Source of the DNA: Mangrovimonas sp. TPBH4
Lineage (GTDB): Bacteria; Bacteroidota; Bacteroidia; Flavobacteriales; Flavobacteriaceae
Reading direction: 5' to 3'
NCBI RefSeq assembly: GCF_001280505.1
Contig: NZ_LBIO01000065.1
Span: 1 to 64,000, forward strand
Length of the DNA stretch: 64,000 nt
The notes under the pieces are model-generated. The model saw only the letters and a program-made list of their open reading frames with translations, was not told where the DNA came from and searched no databases. A program made the position numbers and the translations under genes. Shown in pieces: positions 34,056 through 43,492 of the stretch. Numbering within the stretch: the first letter of the stretch is position 1; the number at the start of each line of letters is the position of its first letter.

Positions 34056-35081
34056 TTATCCAAGCTCTACACGGAGTTCCTGCATCACCTCAGCAAACTT
34101 TTCCAAGGAATACAGTCTATCATTAACATCATAGACATTGGTAGATATAATCAATTCGTCGGCTTGGGTTTGCTTTAAAAAGGCGGCCACCTGTTTCTTC
34201 ACAGCTGCCTTGCTCCCTACAAAACTGTACTTGATCATGTTTTGAATGGAAGGATGCTGCATGATTTCCTTTAAATCCGGGGTCATCTCTGTGGGAGGAT
34301 TCAAATAATCACGTTTCCCCGTAAACATCCCAATAATCATGCGCAAGGAGGACGTCTGCAAACGTTCGGCTTCTTCATCTGTCTCGGCAATAATCACATT
34401 AACGCCAGCGATTACATATGGAGCCTCCAAAACTTCAGAAGGCACAAATTGCGCTCTATAAATGGCCAAGGCCTCATCTAGATGCGCTGTTGCAAAATGA
34501 CTGGCAAATGCATAAGGCAACCCTTTTTTGGAGGCCAAATGGGCACTATCAGTACTGGAACCCAAGATATAAATAGGCAGCTCCACGCCTTCGGCAACCA
34601 CGGCCCTAACCTTTGCCGTTTCATTATGTTTTGAGAAAAACCCTTGTATTTGCTCCACATCATTCGGAAAAGAATGTGCGGCCTGCAAAAAATCCGATTT
34701 TATGGCCATGGCTGTATCGCGATCGGTACCTGGGGCTCTGCCCAGTCCCAAATCGATACGGTTGGGATACAAATTTCCCAAAGTCCCAAATTGCTCCGCC
34801 ACAATTAATGGGGAATGGTTGGGCAACATCACTCCTCCAGCACCCACGCGTATTTTAGAGGTTTGTTGGGCTACATGCCCTATTAACACCGTTGGCGCAT
34901 TACTGCCCACGGCCATCATGTTATGGTGCTCGGCAAACCAAATTCTGGTATAGCCCAAGGCTTCGGCTTTTTGTGCCAAGGCCACCGCATTTTTATAGGT
35001 TTGTTGAACCGATTGTCCTTTAGATATCAATGCCAATTCCAGAATGGAATAGGCGGTTTGTTTTGTATTCATATGTTGCAT
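34056..35081 (-). CDS. Luciferase-like (LLM class) flavin-dependent oxidoreductase
   Basis: A 341-residue TIM-barrel flavoprotein of the bacterial luciferase superfamily. Motifs are EALGYTRIWFAEHHNM, RVGAGGVMLPNHSPLIVAEQFGTL, RIDLGLGRAPGTD and YILGSSTDSAHLA. It probably uses reduced FMN; the substrate is unknown. Met1 and Met4 (35072) are both possible starts. A consensus promoter lies about 80 bases upstream. Confidence 0.9.
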   Translation of the reverse strand: MQHMNTKQTAYSILELALISKGQSVQQTYKNAVALAQKAEALGYTRIWFAEHHNMMAVGSNAPTVLIGHVAQQTSKIRVGAGGVMLPNHSPLIVAEQFGTLGNLYPNRIDLGLGRAPGTDRDTAMAIKSDFLQAAHSFPNDVEQIQGFFSKHNETAKVRAVVAEGVELPIYILGSSTDSAHLASKKGLPYAFASHFATAHLDEALAIYRAQFVPSEVLEAPYVIAGVNVIIAETDEEAERLQTSSLRMIIGMFTGKRDYLNPPTEMTPDLKEIMQHPSIQNMIKYSFVGSKAAVKKQVAAFLKQTQADELIISTNVYDVNDRLYSLEKFAEVMQELRVELG

Positions 35082-35161
35082 ATTTGGGTTTCAATGCTTC
35101 AGTGTCTAAACTCAAAGCAGTGCTCTCATTCCCCAGAAATTAGTATTGTAGAAATTAAATG

Positions 35162-35192
35162 CAAAGGTACAGAGCCAAAGTGGTTATGACAA
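35162..35192 (-). promoter_or_regulatory. Promoter of the LLM oxidoreductase unit
   Basis: On the minus strand TTG (35192-35190) and TACCTTTG (35169-35162) are spaced 20 bases, a close match to the Bacteroidota consensus. The leader would be about 75 bases. Confidence 0.65.
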
Positions 35193-35304
35193 ATGAGTGC
35201 TTCTATTGATATTGATGTTACTCTTTTATTGGAAATCCCTTACATTTTAGTAATTTAGAACAATGTACTTCATACTTATTAACAACCAACCATTTCAATA
35301 CTTT

Positions 35305-36141
35305 ATGAAAACCACTTCATTACTAATCTGCCTACTTGTTTCGTTGGCAGTACAATTGCAAGGCGATATGTCCAATGAAAAACTTAATGTATTATTTATT
35401 GGAAATAGCCTGACTTATTTTCACGACATGCCCCAAACACTCCAAAACATGCTGAATGAAACACATCCCAACATAAGCATCGACCAAATTACATTTCCCG
35501 GTCTATCATTAACCGGACATTTGTCGGATATTGTGACTATAAGAACAGAAAACGGAATCCACACAAGGAAAAAGGAAGAAGGAGAGCGTACCGAGACGGA
35601 AATAAAAATCACCTCAAAAAACTGGGATGTCATCATACTTCAAACAGGGACCGTTAGTGTTTTAATTCCAGAAAATCTAGATTTAAAGGTATCCAAAGCA
35701 ATTACGGACATACAAAACATGGTTTCCAATCCTCATTTCAAATTTGTACTGTTCTATACATGGCCTTCCAAAAAAGAGTATCCTAAACAATATTGCTATT
35801 CATCATATCACATCGATGAGTCTATCGAAAAACCAAAGTGCTGTTCAAAAAGTCTTGAAAATCCTGAACAGGAACTCTCGGTTATAAATGAATCATATGA
35901 CGTATTGGCCAACGCTCATGGACTTACTAAAACCGATAATGGCACCAAATTTCTTGAAGTTTCCAATACCCATCCCGAAGTTGAACTTTATGATGATAGT
36001 ATGCACCCGAACCAATATGGTGCATTTTTGAATGCCTGTATTTTCTATCAAATACTAACCAATCAAAAAGCTACAACTTTAAAATACCATGGTGACATTG
36101 CGCCAAAAACCGCAACATTGTTAAAACAAATTGCAGGATGA
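35305..36141 (+). CDS. SGNH/GDSL-type hydrolase, secreted
   Basis: About 278 residues. A signal peptide (MKTTSLLICLLVSLAVQLQG) is followed by block I of the SGNH fold, VLFIGNSLTYFHDM (Ser in GNSLT), and a C-terminal DDSMHPNQYGAFL with the catalytic Asp and His. WDVIILQTGT gives block III. It is an esterase or carbohydrate deacetylase of unknown substrate, like DUF4886 proteins. The ATG at 35305 is preferred to that at 35263 because it begins the signal peptide. A cysteine cluster (KCCSK) is unusual. Confidence 0.8.
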   Translation: MKTTSLLICLLVSLAVQLQGDMSNEKLNVLFIGNSLTYFHDMPQTLQNMLNETHPNISIDQITFPGLSLTGHLSDIVTIRTENGIHTRKKEEGERTETEIKITSKNWDVIILQTGTVSVLIPENLDLKVSKAITDIQNMVSNPHFKFVLFYTWPSKKEYPKQYCYSSYHIDESIEKPKCCSKSLENPEQELSVINESYDVLANAHGLTKTDNGTKFLEVSNTHPEVELYDDSMHPNQYGAFLNACIFYQILTNQKATTLKYHGDIAPKTATLLKQIAG

Positions 36142-36180
36142 AAATTTTTAGTAAATTAAATACTTGATTAGCGATTTAAC

Positions 36181-37014
36181 ATGAACAAACTCTTCCATAT
36201 CTTTAAAGTTGATGAGGCCGAAGCTGAGACAATTGCGACGCAGCCTGACGAGCCTCACAATCATGATTTTGAAGAACTGCTCATTGGCGTTGAAGGTGGC
36301 TTGGAACACTTTATAGACTTTAACTCCAAAACTATCGAAGCTCCCTTTGTGAGCTTCATCACCAAAGGCAAAGTGCACCGTATCATCCCAAAAGCCATCA
36401 ATGGCAAGTGCGATATATGGGGCATCCGCTTTAAAAGCGAATTTATTCCAGAAAGCACCTTTCAGCTATATTCTCTATACCATAATCAAGCAAATTTAAA
36501 GCTGAAAAGCGACTATTGTTTCCAACGTCTAACGTCTTTGTGTGAAATGATTTACGACGAATCCCAACAAAACACTCCCAATTACGGCATCATACGGCAA
36601 CTGCTGAGTGTACTCTTTACAATGGTTGAAGTGGAACGCAAAAAAGAAACACCTACCGATGCCTCTCTTGAAAAAACACAAAACACCACCTTTAAAAATT
36701 TCCTAAGCATTTTGGACGACAACTACCATAGACCTGTTGGCGTGGAATTTTATGCCGAAAAACTGTTCATGTCGTCCCGAAACCTCAACATCATTTGCCA
36801 AAACATCCTGGAACAGAGCGTTTCGGAACTCATTGAAACCCGCAAGCTTATTGAAGCCAAAAACCTCCTGGTTTCTACTGATAAAAGCATTTCAGAAATC
36901 GCCTATGACCTAGGTTATAATGAAAACTCATACTTCTCCAACGTCTTTAAAAAGAAGTCTGGACAATCGCCCAGTGAGTTTAGAGAAGACATGAAAAAAC
37001 TGCTCTTTTCCTAA
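36181..37014 (+). CDS. AraC-family transcriptional regulator
   Basis: A 277-residue regulator with an N-terminal cupin-like sensing domain (PHNHDFEELLIGVEGG, then FVSFITKGKVHRI) and a C-terminal double HTH (about 185-275) ending SISEIAYDLGYNENSYFSNVFKKKSGQSPSEFRE. It lies 95 bases upstream of the YceI-DODA pair on the same strand and may control it. Confidence 0.92.
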   Translation: MNKLFHIFKVDEAEAETIATQPDEPHNHDFEELLIGVEGGLEHFIDFNSKTIEAPFVSFITKGKVHRIIPKAINGKCDIWGIRFKSEFIPESTFQLYSLYHNQANLKLKSDYCFQRLTSLCEMIYDESQQNTPNYGIIRQLLSVLFTMVEVERKKETPTDASLEKTQNTTFKNFLSILDDNYHRPVGVEFYAEKLFMSSRNLNIICQNILEQSVSELIETRKLIEAKNLLVSTDKSISEIAYDLGYNENSYFSNVFKKKSGQSPSEFREDMKKLLFS

Positions 37015-37109
37015 ATCTACAACCCTTTTTCCGAATAGTATAAGGTTAACCTATTCAATCATTTGCACCTTTGTAGTGTAATTTTATAGTAACAAAAAAC
37101 ACAAAGAAT

Positions 37110-37640
37110 ATGGCTACTACAAAATGGGTCATCGACCCAACACACAGCGACATAGGTTTTAAGGTAAAACACTTAATGATCTCCAACGTAAAGGGAAATT
37201 TCACCAATTATGAAGCAAGCATTGATGGTGAAGACTTTTCTTCTGCTCCTATCACGGTAACTATTGAGGCAGCATCCATTTCAACACAAAACACAGAAAG
37301 GGACACCCACTTAAAAAGCGCTGACTTTTTTGATGTGGAAACCCACAAATCCATTATCTTTAAGAGTTCATCCCTTACAAAAGTTGATGGTGACGAATAC
37401 AAATTAAAAGGACTTCTTAGCATCAAAAACATTAGTAAGGAAGTTGATTTGAATGTTGAATATGGCGGCACCAACAAGGATCCTTGGGGTAATGAAAAAC
37501 TGGCCTTTGAAATCACAGGAAAAATCAACCGTAAAGATTTTGGACTTAACTGGAATGCCGCTTTGGAAACGGGAGGTGTACTGGTAGGTGACGAGGTGAA
37601 ATTGGTAGCCGAAGTACAGTTTGTAAAACAGGTTTCTTAA
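37110..37640 (+). CDS. YceI-family lipid-binding protein
   Basis: A 176-residue lipocalin-like beta-barrel protein (WVIDPTHSDIGFKVKHLMISNVKG, HLKSADFFDVETHKSIIFKS, NRKDFGLNWN). The family binds isoprenoid-like lipids. No signal peptide is seen, unlike most YceI proteins, so a cytoplasmic location is possible. It is 12 bases upstream of the DODA-type gene and forms a two-gene unit with it. Confidence 0.92.
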   Translation: MATTKWVIDPTHSDIGFKVKHLMISNVKGNFTNYEASIDGEDFSSAPITVTIEAASISTQNTERDTHLKSADFFDVETHKSIIFKSSSLTKVDGDEYKLKGLLSIKNISKEVDLNVEYGGTNKDPWGNEKLAFEITGKINRKDFGLNWNAALETGGVLVGDEVKLVAEVQFVKQVS

Positions 37641-37652
37641 TTTACCTCTGAA

Positions 37653-38540
37653 ATGGATAGGACGAAGTTCTTAAAATCCTTAGCGTTATTACCATTAATA
37701 AGTGCTAGCATGAATTTAAAAGATTTAAATAAAATGACCTCTTCCTTGGATAATACAGGTAAAATGCCTGTATTATTCCTTGGTCATGGCAGCCCTATGA
37801 ATGCCATTGAAGAAAACGAATTTGTCCAAGCCTTCAGAAAATTGGGCAAGGAATTGATTCGTCCCAATGCCATTCTATGTATTTCGGCACACTGGGAAAC
37901 CAAGGGCACCTTTGTTACCGCCATGCAACATCCGCCTACCATCCATGATTTTGGAGGGTTTCCACAAGCCTTGTTCGATGTGCAATATCCAGCACCCGGT
38001 AGCCCAGAATTGGCTCAGGAAACCAAAAACCTAATAACCAAAACCAACGTTGGTTTGGACGAAAAATGGGGTTTGGACCACGGGGCATGGAGCGTCATTA
38101 AACACCTATACCCGGAGGCCAATATTCCCGTAATACAGATGAGCATTGACTACACCCAACCTCCCAGATACCATTACGAACTGGCAAAGGAACTCCAAAA
38201 ACTACGTCATAAAGGAGTGTTGATCATTGGAAGTGGCAATATGGTCCATAACTTGCGTATGGTGGCTTGGAATAAACTAAATGAAGAGTTTGCCTATGAT
38301 TGGGCCTTTGAGGCCAATGAAAAAATGAAAAGTTATATTCTGGATGATAACCACCAGAATCTTATCAACTTTAAATCCCAAGGAAGAGCATTTGATTTGG
38401 CCATTCCAACACCTGAGCATTATCTTCCTCTCCTCTACACTTTGGCCCTAAAAGATAAGAATGAAGAAGTTAGCTTGTTTAATGATAAACCTGTGGGGGG
38501 CTCATTGACCATGACCTCTTTAAAAATTGAAGCTGTTTAA
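37653..38540 (+). CDS. ygiD: DODA-type extradiol dioxygenase (LigB superfamily)
   Basis: A 295-residue enzyme resembling YgiD/4,5-DOPA extradiol dioxygenase. Metal-site and catalytic histidines lie in LGHGSPMNA, CISAHWETKG, HPPTIHDFGGFP and DHGAWSVIKHLYP. The N-terminus (DRTKFLKSLALLPLISASM) looks like a signal or membrane anchor, which is common in the Bacteroidota versions. Substrate in this organism is unknown. It follows YceI by 12 bases and ends at a strong shared terminator. Confidence 0.88.
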   Translation: MDRTKFLKSLALLPLISASMNLKDLNKMTSSLDNTGKMPVLFLGHGSPMNAIEENEFVQAFRKLGKELIRPNAILCISAHWETKGTFVTAMQHPPTIHDFGGFPQALFDVQYPAPGSPELAQETKNLITKTNVGLDEKWGLDHGAWSVIKHLYPEANIPVIQMSIDYTQPPRYHYELAKELQKLRHKGVLIIGSGNMVHNLRMVAWNKLNEEFAYDWAFEANEKMKSYILDDNHQNLINFKSQGRAFDLAIPTPEHYLPLLYTLALKDKNEEVSLFNDKPVGGSLTMTSLKIEAV

Positions 38541-38590
38541 GTTGGTTTTCATGAAATTTAAACTCTGAGGCCTCATTTTCTTATATAAAA

Positions 38591-38616
38591 AAACGCCCAC
38601 TCAATAGTGGGCGTTT
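38591..38616. terminator. Bidirectional terminator between convergent operons
   Basis: AAACGCCCACT (38591-38601) and AGTGGGCGTTT (38606-38616) form a perfect 11-bp stem with a CAAT loop. It serves the DODA gene on the plus strand and the RND efflux operon on the minus strand. Confidence 0.88.
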
Positions 38617-38640
38617 TGCAGTAACCAAAAACAACCTTTA

Positions 38641-38850
38641 TTACTTAGAAGCGCAACAATCGCCTTCTTTCTTTACTCCAAACTTAGAGAGGATATCCTC
38701 CATCAAACACCATTTGGTAATTCCAGACTGCAACAAGTTGGCCCCTACAAATAAGGTAAACCATAACCAATTTTCGTTTACAAACATGCCTAGCAATACG
38801 CTAATAATTATAAACGTCCCTGCAATGACACGGATATATCTATTCATCAT
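38641..38850 (-). CDS. DUF2892 small membrane protein
   Basis: A 69-residue protein with two membrane helices and the family motif NLLQSGITKWCLMEDILSKFGVK, as in the membrane part of YgaP. A terminal CC pair (EGDCCASK) could bind metal or react with thiols. It is last in the RND efflux operon, a recurrent association that suggests a sulfur- or metal-linked accessory role. Function unproven. Confidence 0.85.
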   Translation of the reverse strand: MMNRYIRVIAGTFIIISVLLGMFVNENWLWFTLFVGANLLQSGITKWCLMEDILSKFGVKKEGDCCASK

Positions 38851-38868
38851 AACTTTATATTTTTAGTG

Positions 38869-39174
38869 TTAAATACTCTTTTCTATAGGAATTACAATCG
38901 CCCTTATGGGGTTATTGGTTTCCATATGCCTGTTGAATTCCTGAATCAACTTAAACAATAGGTCTATATTGGCTTCCTCTGTAAAGGAGAAGAATAAAAT
39001 GGACTCGTTCCCGCTGGATTCTCCCGGAAACCAACTGCTGGTAGCCAATACAGCGGGTACGTTTTTATAACCATCGATATCCGAACTACTAAAACTCTCA
39101 ATATTGGCTTGCCTAAAGAGTTTTAAGACGTCCTTTTGAAAGTCTTCTACAGCCGTAACTATTACTAATTTCAT
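38869..39174 (-). CDS. PII-like small protein of the RND operon
   Basis: A 101-residue protein with the alternating strand-helix pattern of a ferredoxin-like or PII fold (KLVIVTAVEDFQKDVLKLF, AVLATSSWF, PIRAIVIPIEKSI). Small PII-like proteins often accompany RND metal or cation efflux pumps. It lies 12 bases after the pump gene and 18 before the DUF2892 gene. Name and fold are by inference. Confidence 0.65.
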   Translation of the reverse strand: MKLVIVTAVEDFQKDVLKLFRQANIESFSSSDIDGYKNVPAVLATSSWFPGESSGNESILFFSFTEEANIDLLFKLIQEFNRHMETNNPIRAIVIPIEKSI

Positions 39175-39186
39175 TTCCTGTGTTTT

Positions 39187-42100
39187 TTAATTATGCTTTT
39201 TACGCTCTATCATATAATACACCAATGGCACTACCAGCAAGGTAAATACTGTGGACACAATGGTTCCTCCCATTAGGGAGATTGCCAACCCTTGGAAAAT
39301 AGGATCGAACAAGATCACAAAGGCTCCAATTACTACCGTTCCTGCCGTTAACAAAATTGGCGTGGTACGTACAGCTCCAGCTTCAATAGCAGCCTGTTTT
39401 AATGGCACGCCTTCGGCTACTCTTAGGTTGATAAAATCAATCAACAATACCGAGTTCCGCACCATGATTCCTGCTAGAGCAATCATTCCGATAAATGAGG
39501 TCGCGGTGAAGAATGCTCCCATAATCCAGTGTCCTAAAATAATCCCGATCAATGATAATGGAATGGCCACCATCATTACCACAGGTGCTTTAAAGTTTTG
39601 GAACCAACCAACAATCAAAATATAAATCAAGATGATAGCTCCCAAAAAGGCAATTCCCAAATCCCTAAATACTTCCAAGGTAATTTGCCATTCACCATCC
39701 CATTTTACGGTATAGTCATCTTCAAACTCGGGTTGGTTGATGTACAATTCCTCCAAAGCATAACCTTCAGGTAAATCGATCTCTTTCAGTTTCTTTTCCA
39801 TTCCTAAAATGGCATAGGCAGGACTCTCCAAAGTTCCAGCCATATCGGCCAATACATATACCACACGCTTTTGGTTCTTTCTATAGATACTCTTAGCTCG
39901 GGTTACCGGATTGATGTCTACCAAATCACTAATGGATACCATATTCCCCATTTGAGATTTCACCTGCAATTGGGCAATATCCTGAATGGTGGACTTTTCC
40001 TTTTCATCCAAACTCAACACCAAACCAACTTGACGGAAGGCATCCTCATCGTATAAATTGGTAATCGCACGATTGGACAAAGCCAAATTCAAGGTATGGG
40101 TAATCTGCTGCGGGGCCACACCATACAACATGGCCTTTTCTTTATTAATAACAAACTCATACTCCACTTGATCTGCTTCTACCATCCAATCAATATCCAC
40201 CACATCATCGGTGTTTTTAAGAATGGTTTGGATGCTATCGGCAATCGCAATTTGTTCATCATAATCAGGACCGTACACCTCAGCTACAATGGTAGACAAT
40301 ACAGGAGGTCCTGGTGGCACTTCCACCAATTTCACATTAGCATTGTACTTTGCGGCAATCTTTTGAATATCCGGACGCAATAACTTGGCAATATCATGAC
40401 TCTGTGCACTACGCTCCCCTTTATCGATAAGGTTCACCTGAATATCCGCCATATTACTACCACCACGCAAATCGTAGTGTCTTACTAATCCGTTGAAGGT
40501 AATTGGCGCTGAAGTCCCAATATAATTTTGGTAGCTCACCACTTCCGGCCTAGTAGAAAGGTATTGTGAAATTTCCTGAGCCACTATAGCTGTACGCTCC
40601 AACGTGGTGCCTTCAGGCATGTCAATCACTACCTGAAATTCATTTTTGTTATCAAAAGGCAACATTTTCACCGCCACGGAATTGGTCATAAACAGTCCCA
40701 TAGACCCTAGCAACAAGGCAAAGGTAAAACCTAGGAACATCCAACGCTTAAAGCGGTTTTCCAATAATGGACGCTCAAATTTGTTATACATTCTGTAGAT
40801 AAAGGTTTCTTCCAGAGGCTTCTCTGTTTTCTCTTTATGCTGCTTGTTATCCTTTTCACGTAAAAATATGTACCCTAAATATGGCGTGATGGTCAAGGCT
40901 ACAAATAGAGACAGAATCATCGCTATAGAGGCCCCAATAGGCATTGGTGCCATATAAGGCCCCATCAATCCAGATACAAATGCCATTGGCAATACCGAAG
41001 CAATTACCGTGAAAGTTGCTAAAATAGTAGGGTTTCCAACTTCATTGATCGCATACAAGGCGGCCTGCTTAAACGGCAAGCGTTTCATTTTGAAATGCCT
41101 ATGCATATTTTCTGCTATAATAATAGAGTCATCAACCACAATACCCGTTACGAATACCAAAGCGAAAAGCGTAATTCTATTCAATGTGTAATCCAGCATG
41201 TAGTAGCTCAACAAGGTCAAGGCAAAAGTGATAGGCACCGATAAAAACACCACCAAACCACCACGCCATCCCATGGCCAACATTACCACAAAGGTTACAG
41301 CAATGATAGAACCAATAAGGTGCAATAACAATTCCGATACTTTATGTGAAGCGGTTTCTCCATAGTTACGGGTAACTTCCACGTGCACATCGTCAGGAAT
41401 TAAGGTTCTTTCCAAATGCGATACTTTGTCGAGGATCACATCGGCAATTTTCATGGCATCGGCTCCTTTTCTTTTAGCTACCGAAATAGTTACCGCTGAA
41501 TATTCCGAAGGAAACTCAGCTGCTTTTTCACTTCCTTGTCCAAATCCTAAACTCACATAATTGACTGGCACTTCTGGTCCGTCTATAATTTTAGAAACCT
41601 GCTTTAGGTAAATAGGTTTGTTATCTTGAACACCTACTACCAAGTTCTCAACATCGCTCACCGTTTTAAGGAAATCTCCAGAGCTCACCAAAAATTCGGC
41701 ATCGTTCTTATCAAAGCTTCCTGCTCCCATTTGGGCATTATTGGCCTGAATCATTTTGGATACTTCCAAAAAGTCCAATCCACTGGCTGCCAACTTATCT
41801 TTATCCAACACCACACGAAGCTGTCTGTCGCGTCCTCCAATTTTATGGGTAATGGCAACATCGCCTACCTTTTCAATTTCGTTTCGGAGCTCTTGGGCCA
41901 TTTGTCCCAATTGGTAATCATCATAGGTTTCGCTCCACAAGGTCAATCCCAACATAGGCACATCGTCTATGGCACGCGTTTTCACCAAAGGCATGGTTAC
42001 CCCCTGTGGCATTTGATCCATATGCTTATTAATCTCATTGTACAGCTTTACAAAGGAACGCTCGATATCTTCTCCCACATAAAACTGAACGATCACCATT

Positions 42101-42381
42101 CCCTGCTCTTTCATAGATGTAGAATACACATACTCTACCCCTTTGATATTGCTAATCAATTTTTCCAAAGGCTTGATCACACGCGACTCAATCTCAGTTG
42201 GGCTAGCGCCTGGGTATCCCACAAAAATATCGGCCATAGGCACATCAATTTGTGGCTCTTCTTCCCTAGGAATTAAAAATGAACTATAGACTCCAATGAC
42301 CATAAACACAATCATAAGGAGCACTGTAAGCTTAGAACCTATAAAGCTCTTGGCTATTTTTCCTGCTAAACCTTCTTTCAT
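39187..42381 (-). CDS. RND efflux pump inner-membrane permease
   Basis: A 1064-residue proton-driven transporter of the AcrB/CusA superfamily. N-terminal helix, first periplasmic domain, then TM helices with VTGIVVDDSIIIAENMHRH carrying the acidic pair of TM4, second periplasmic half and final TM bundle (SFIGMIALAGIMVRNSVLLIDF). The helix motif lacks the metal-binding methionine set typical of CusA, so drugs, lipids or other cations are more likely substrates. It sits between its adaptor gene upstream and two small accessory genes. Confidence 0.93.
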   Translation of the reverse strand: MKEGLAGKIAKSFIGSKLTVLLMIVFMVIGVYSSFLIPREEEPQIDVPMADIFVGYPGASPTEIESRVIKPLEKLISNIKGVEYVYSTSMKEQGMVIVQFYVGEDIERSFVKLYNEINKHMDQMPQGVTMPLVKTRAIDDVPMLGLTLWSETYDDYQLGQMAQELRNEIEKVGDVAITHKIGGRDRQLRVVLDKDKLAASGLDFLEVSKMIQANNAQMGAGSFDKNDAEFLVSSGDFLKTVSDVENLVVGVQDNKPIYLKQVSKIIDGPEVPVNYVSLGFGQGSEKAAEFPSEYSAVTISVAKRKGADAMKIADVILDKVSHLERTLIPDDVHVEVTRNYGETASHKVSELLLHLIGSIIAVTFVVMLAMGWRGGLVVFLSVPITFALTLLSYYMLDYTLNRITLFALVFVTGIVVDDSIIIAENMHRHFKMKRLPFKQAALYAINEVGNPTILATFTVIASVLPMAFVSGLMGPYMAPMPIGASIAMILSLFVALTITPYLGYIFLREKDNKQHKEKTEKPLEETFIYRMYNKFERPLLENRFKRWMFLGFTFALLLGSMGLFMTNSVAVKMLPFDNKNEFQVVIDMPEGTTLERTAIVAQEISQYLSTRPEVVSYQNYIGTSAPITFNGLVRHYDLRGGSNMADIQVNLIDKGERSAQSHDIAKLLRPDIQKIAAKYNANVKLVEVPPGPPVLSTIVAEVYGPDYDEQIAIADSIQTILKNTDDVVDIDWMVEADQVEYEFVINKEKAMLYGVAPQQITHTLNLALSNRAITNLYDEDAFRQVGLVLSLDEKEKSTIQDIAQLQVKSQMGNMVSISDLVDINPVTRAKSIYRKNQKRVVYVLADMAGTLESPAYAILGMEKKLKEIDLPEGYALEELYINQPEFEDDYTVKWDGEWQITLEVFRDLGIAFLGAIILIYILIVGWFQNFKAPVVMMVAIPLSLIGIILGHWIMGAFFTATSFIGMIALAGIMVRNSVLLIDFINLRVAEGVPLKQAAIEAGAVRTTPILLTAGTVVIGAFVILFDPIFQGLAISLMGGTIVSTVFTLLVVPLVYYMIERKKHN

Positions 42382-42390
42382 CTGTTCTGC

Positions 42391-43467
42391 TTATTTAATG
42401 GTTATTGAAGCTCCGTTGTATAATTTACCTTCAGCTGTAACAATATAGGTTTCGCTGCTATCCAAACCGGACAATACTTCTACTTGATCACCATAGGTAC
42501 GCCCCAATCGTAACCAACGTAATACTGCTGTATTATTTTGGCTTACCGTATAGACTCCAGTTAATTGTCCCTTGGTAACAATGGCTGAAGTTGGCAACAA
42601 AACCATTTGTTTTTGGGTAGTCCCTTCCATAGGGAACTGTACTGTAGCAAACATGCCTGACAGAATCTTATCATCTGCTTTAGGCAAGGCAATCTTTACC
42701 ACATATTGCCCTCCTGTATGTTTTGCTGAAGTACTCACTTCCGTTACGTTCCCTTCATAGGTTTTATTGGTTGCTTTTACCAATACCTCTACTTTTTGAT
42801 TTTTGGCCACTTTTGAAATATCCGATTCTGGCACCATAGCGATAACCTCAAAGTTTCCTGGACCTTCCACCGATACCAGTGGCATTCCTGGATTCGCCAT
42901 ATCTCCTGCCTTAACCGTAGTGGATGTTACCACACCATTAAAAGGCGCAGTAATATTGGTATAGGCCATTTGGGCATTGATTTCATTTTTCTGCTGCTTA
43001 GCCGCCTCTAGATTGGCCGCTGCCATATCATATCGAGCCGTGATATCGTCAAATTCCTTTTGGGTTGCACTGTTTTGTGCAAACAGGTTTTTGTAGCGGT
43101 TATAATCCTTTTCGGCATTTTTAAACGCTGCTGTTGCTTGGGTGATGCCTGCATTGATTTGTGCGCGCTTGGCCTCAAGATCACTATTGTTGATAGCTAC
43201 CAACAATTGGCCCTTTCTAACTTGGTCTCCTACTTTTACAGGGACACTGTTTACATACCCCATAAAACGGGTGCTCAAATCGGCACTGTTTACGGCCTGT
43301 ACTTTTCCGCTAACACTTAAAAATGTGCTATTTCCATCTGCCTTAATAGGACTTACGGTTACGGCAACTGCCGGTCCTTTTTGCGATTCCTGTTTTGCGT
43401 CTTTGCTTCCGCAGCTCATAAACAATGCCGTTACAGCTACGATTGATAATGTGTATAATGTTTTCAT
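42391..43467 (-). CDS. RND efflux membrane-fusion lipoprotein
   Basis: A 358-residue periplasmic adaptor with a lipoprotein signal (LFMSCGSKDAKQ). The lipoyl halves (VNSVPVKVGDQVRKGQLLVAINNSDL and NITAPFNGVVTSTTVKAGD) flank a helical hairpin, and a beta-barrel part follows. It couples the RND pump to the TolC protein. It ends 9 bases before the pump gene. Confidence 0.93.
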   Translation of the reverse strand: MKTLYTLSIVAVTALFMSCGSKDAKQESQKGPAVAVTVSPIKADGNSTFLSVSGKVQAVNSADLSTRFMGYVNSVPVKVGDQVRKGQLLVAINNSDLEAKRAQINAGITQATAAFKNAEKDYNRYKNLFAQNSATQKEFDDITARYDMAAANLEAAKQQKNEINAQMAYTNITAPFNGVVTSTTVKAGDMANPGMPLVSVEGPGNFEVIAMVPESDISKVAKNQKVEVLVKATNKTYEGNVTEVSTSAKHTGGQYVVKIALPKADDKILSGMFATVQFPMEGTTQKQMVLLPTSAIVTKGQLTGVYTVSQNNTAVLRWLRLGRTYGDQVEVLSGLDSSETYIVTAEGKLYNGASITIK

Positions 43468-43492
43468 ATGTATATCTGTCTTGCTTAGTAAT

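Noticed and set aside
41626..42276. Open frame of 216 codons on the plus strand
   Set aside because: Antisense to the RND permease gene, which shows strong family motifs; typical shadow frame.
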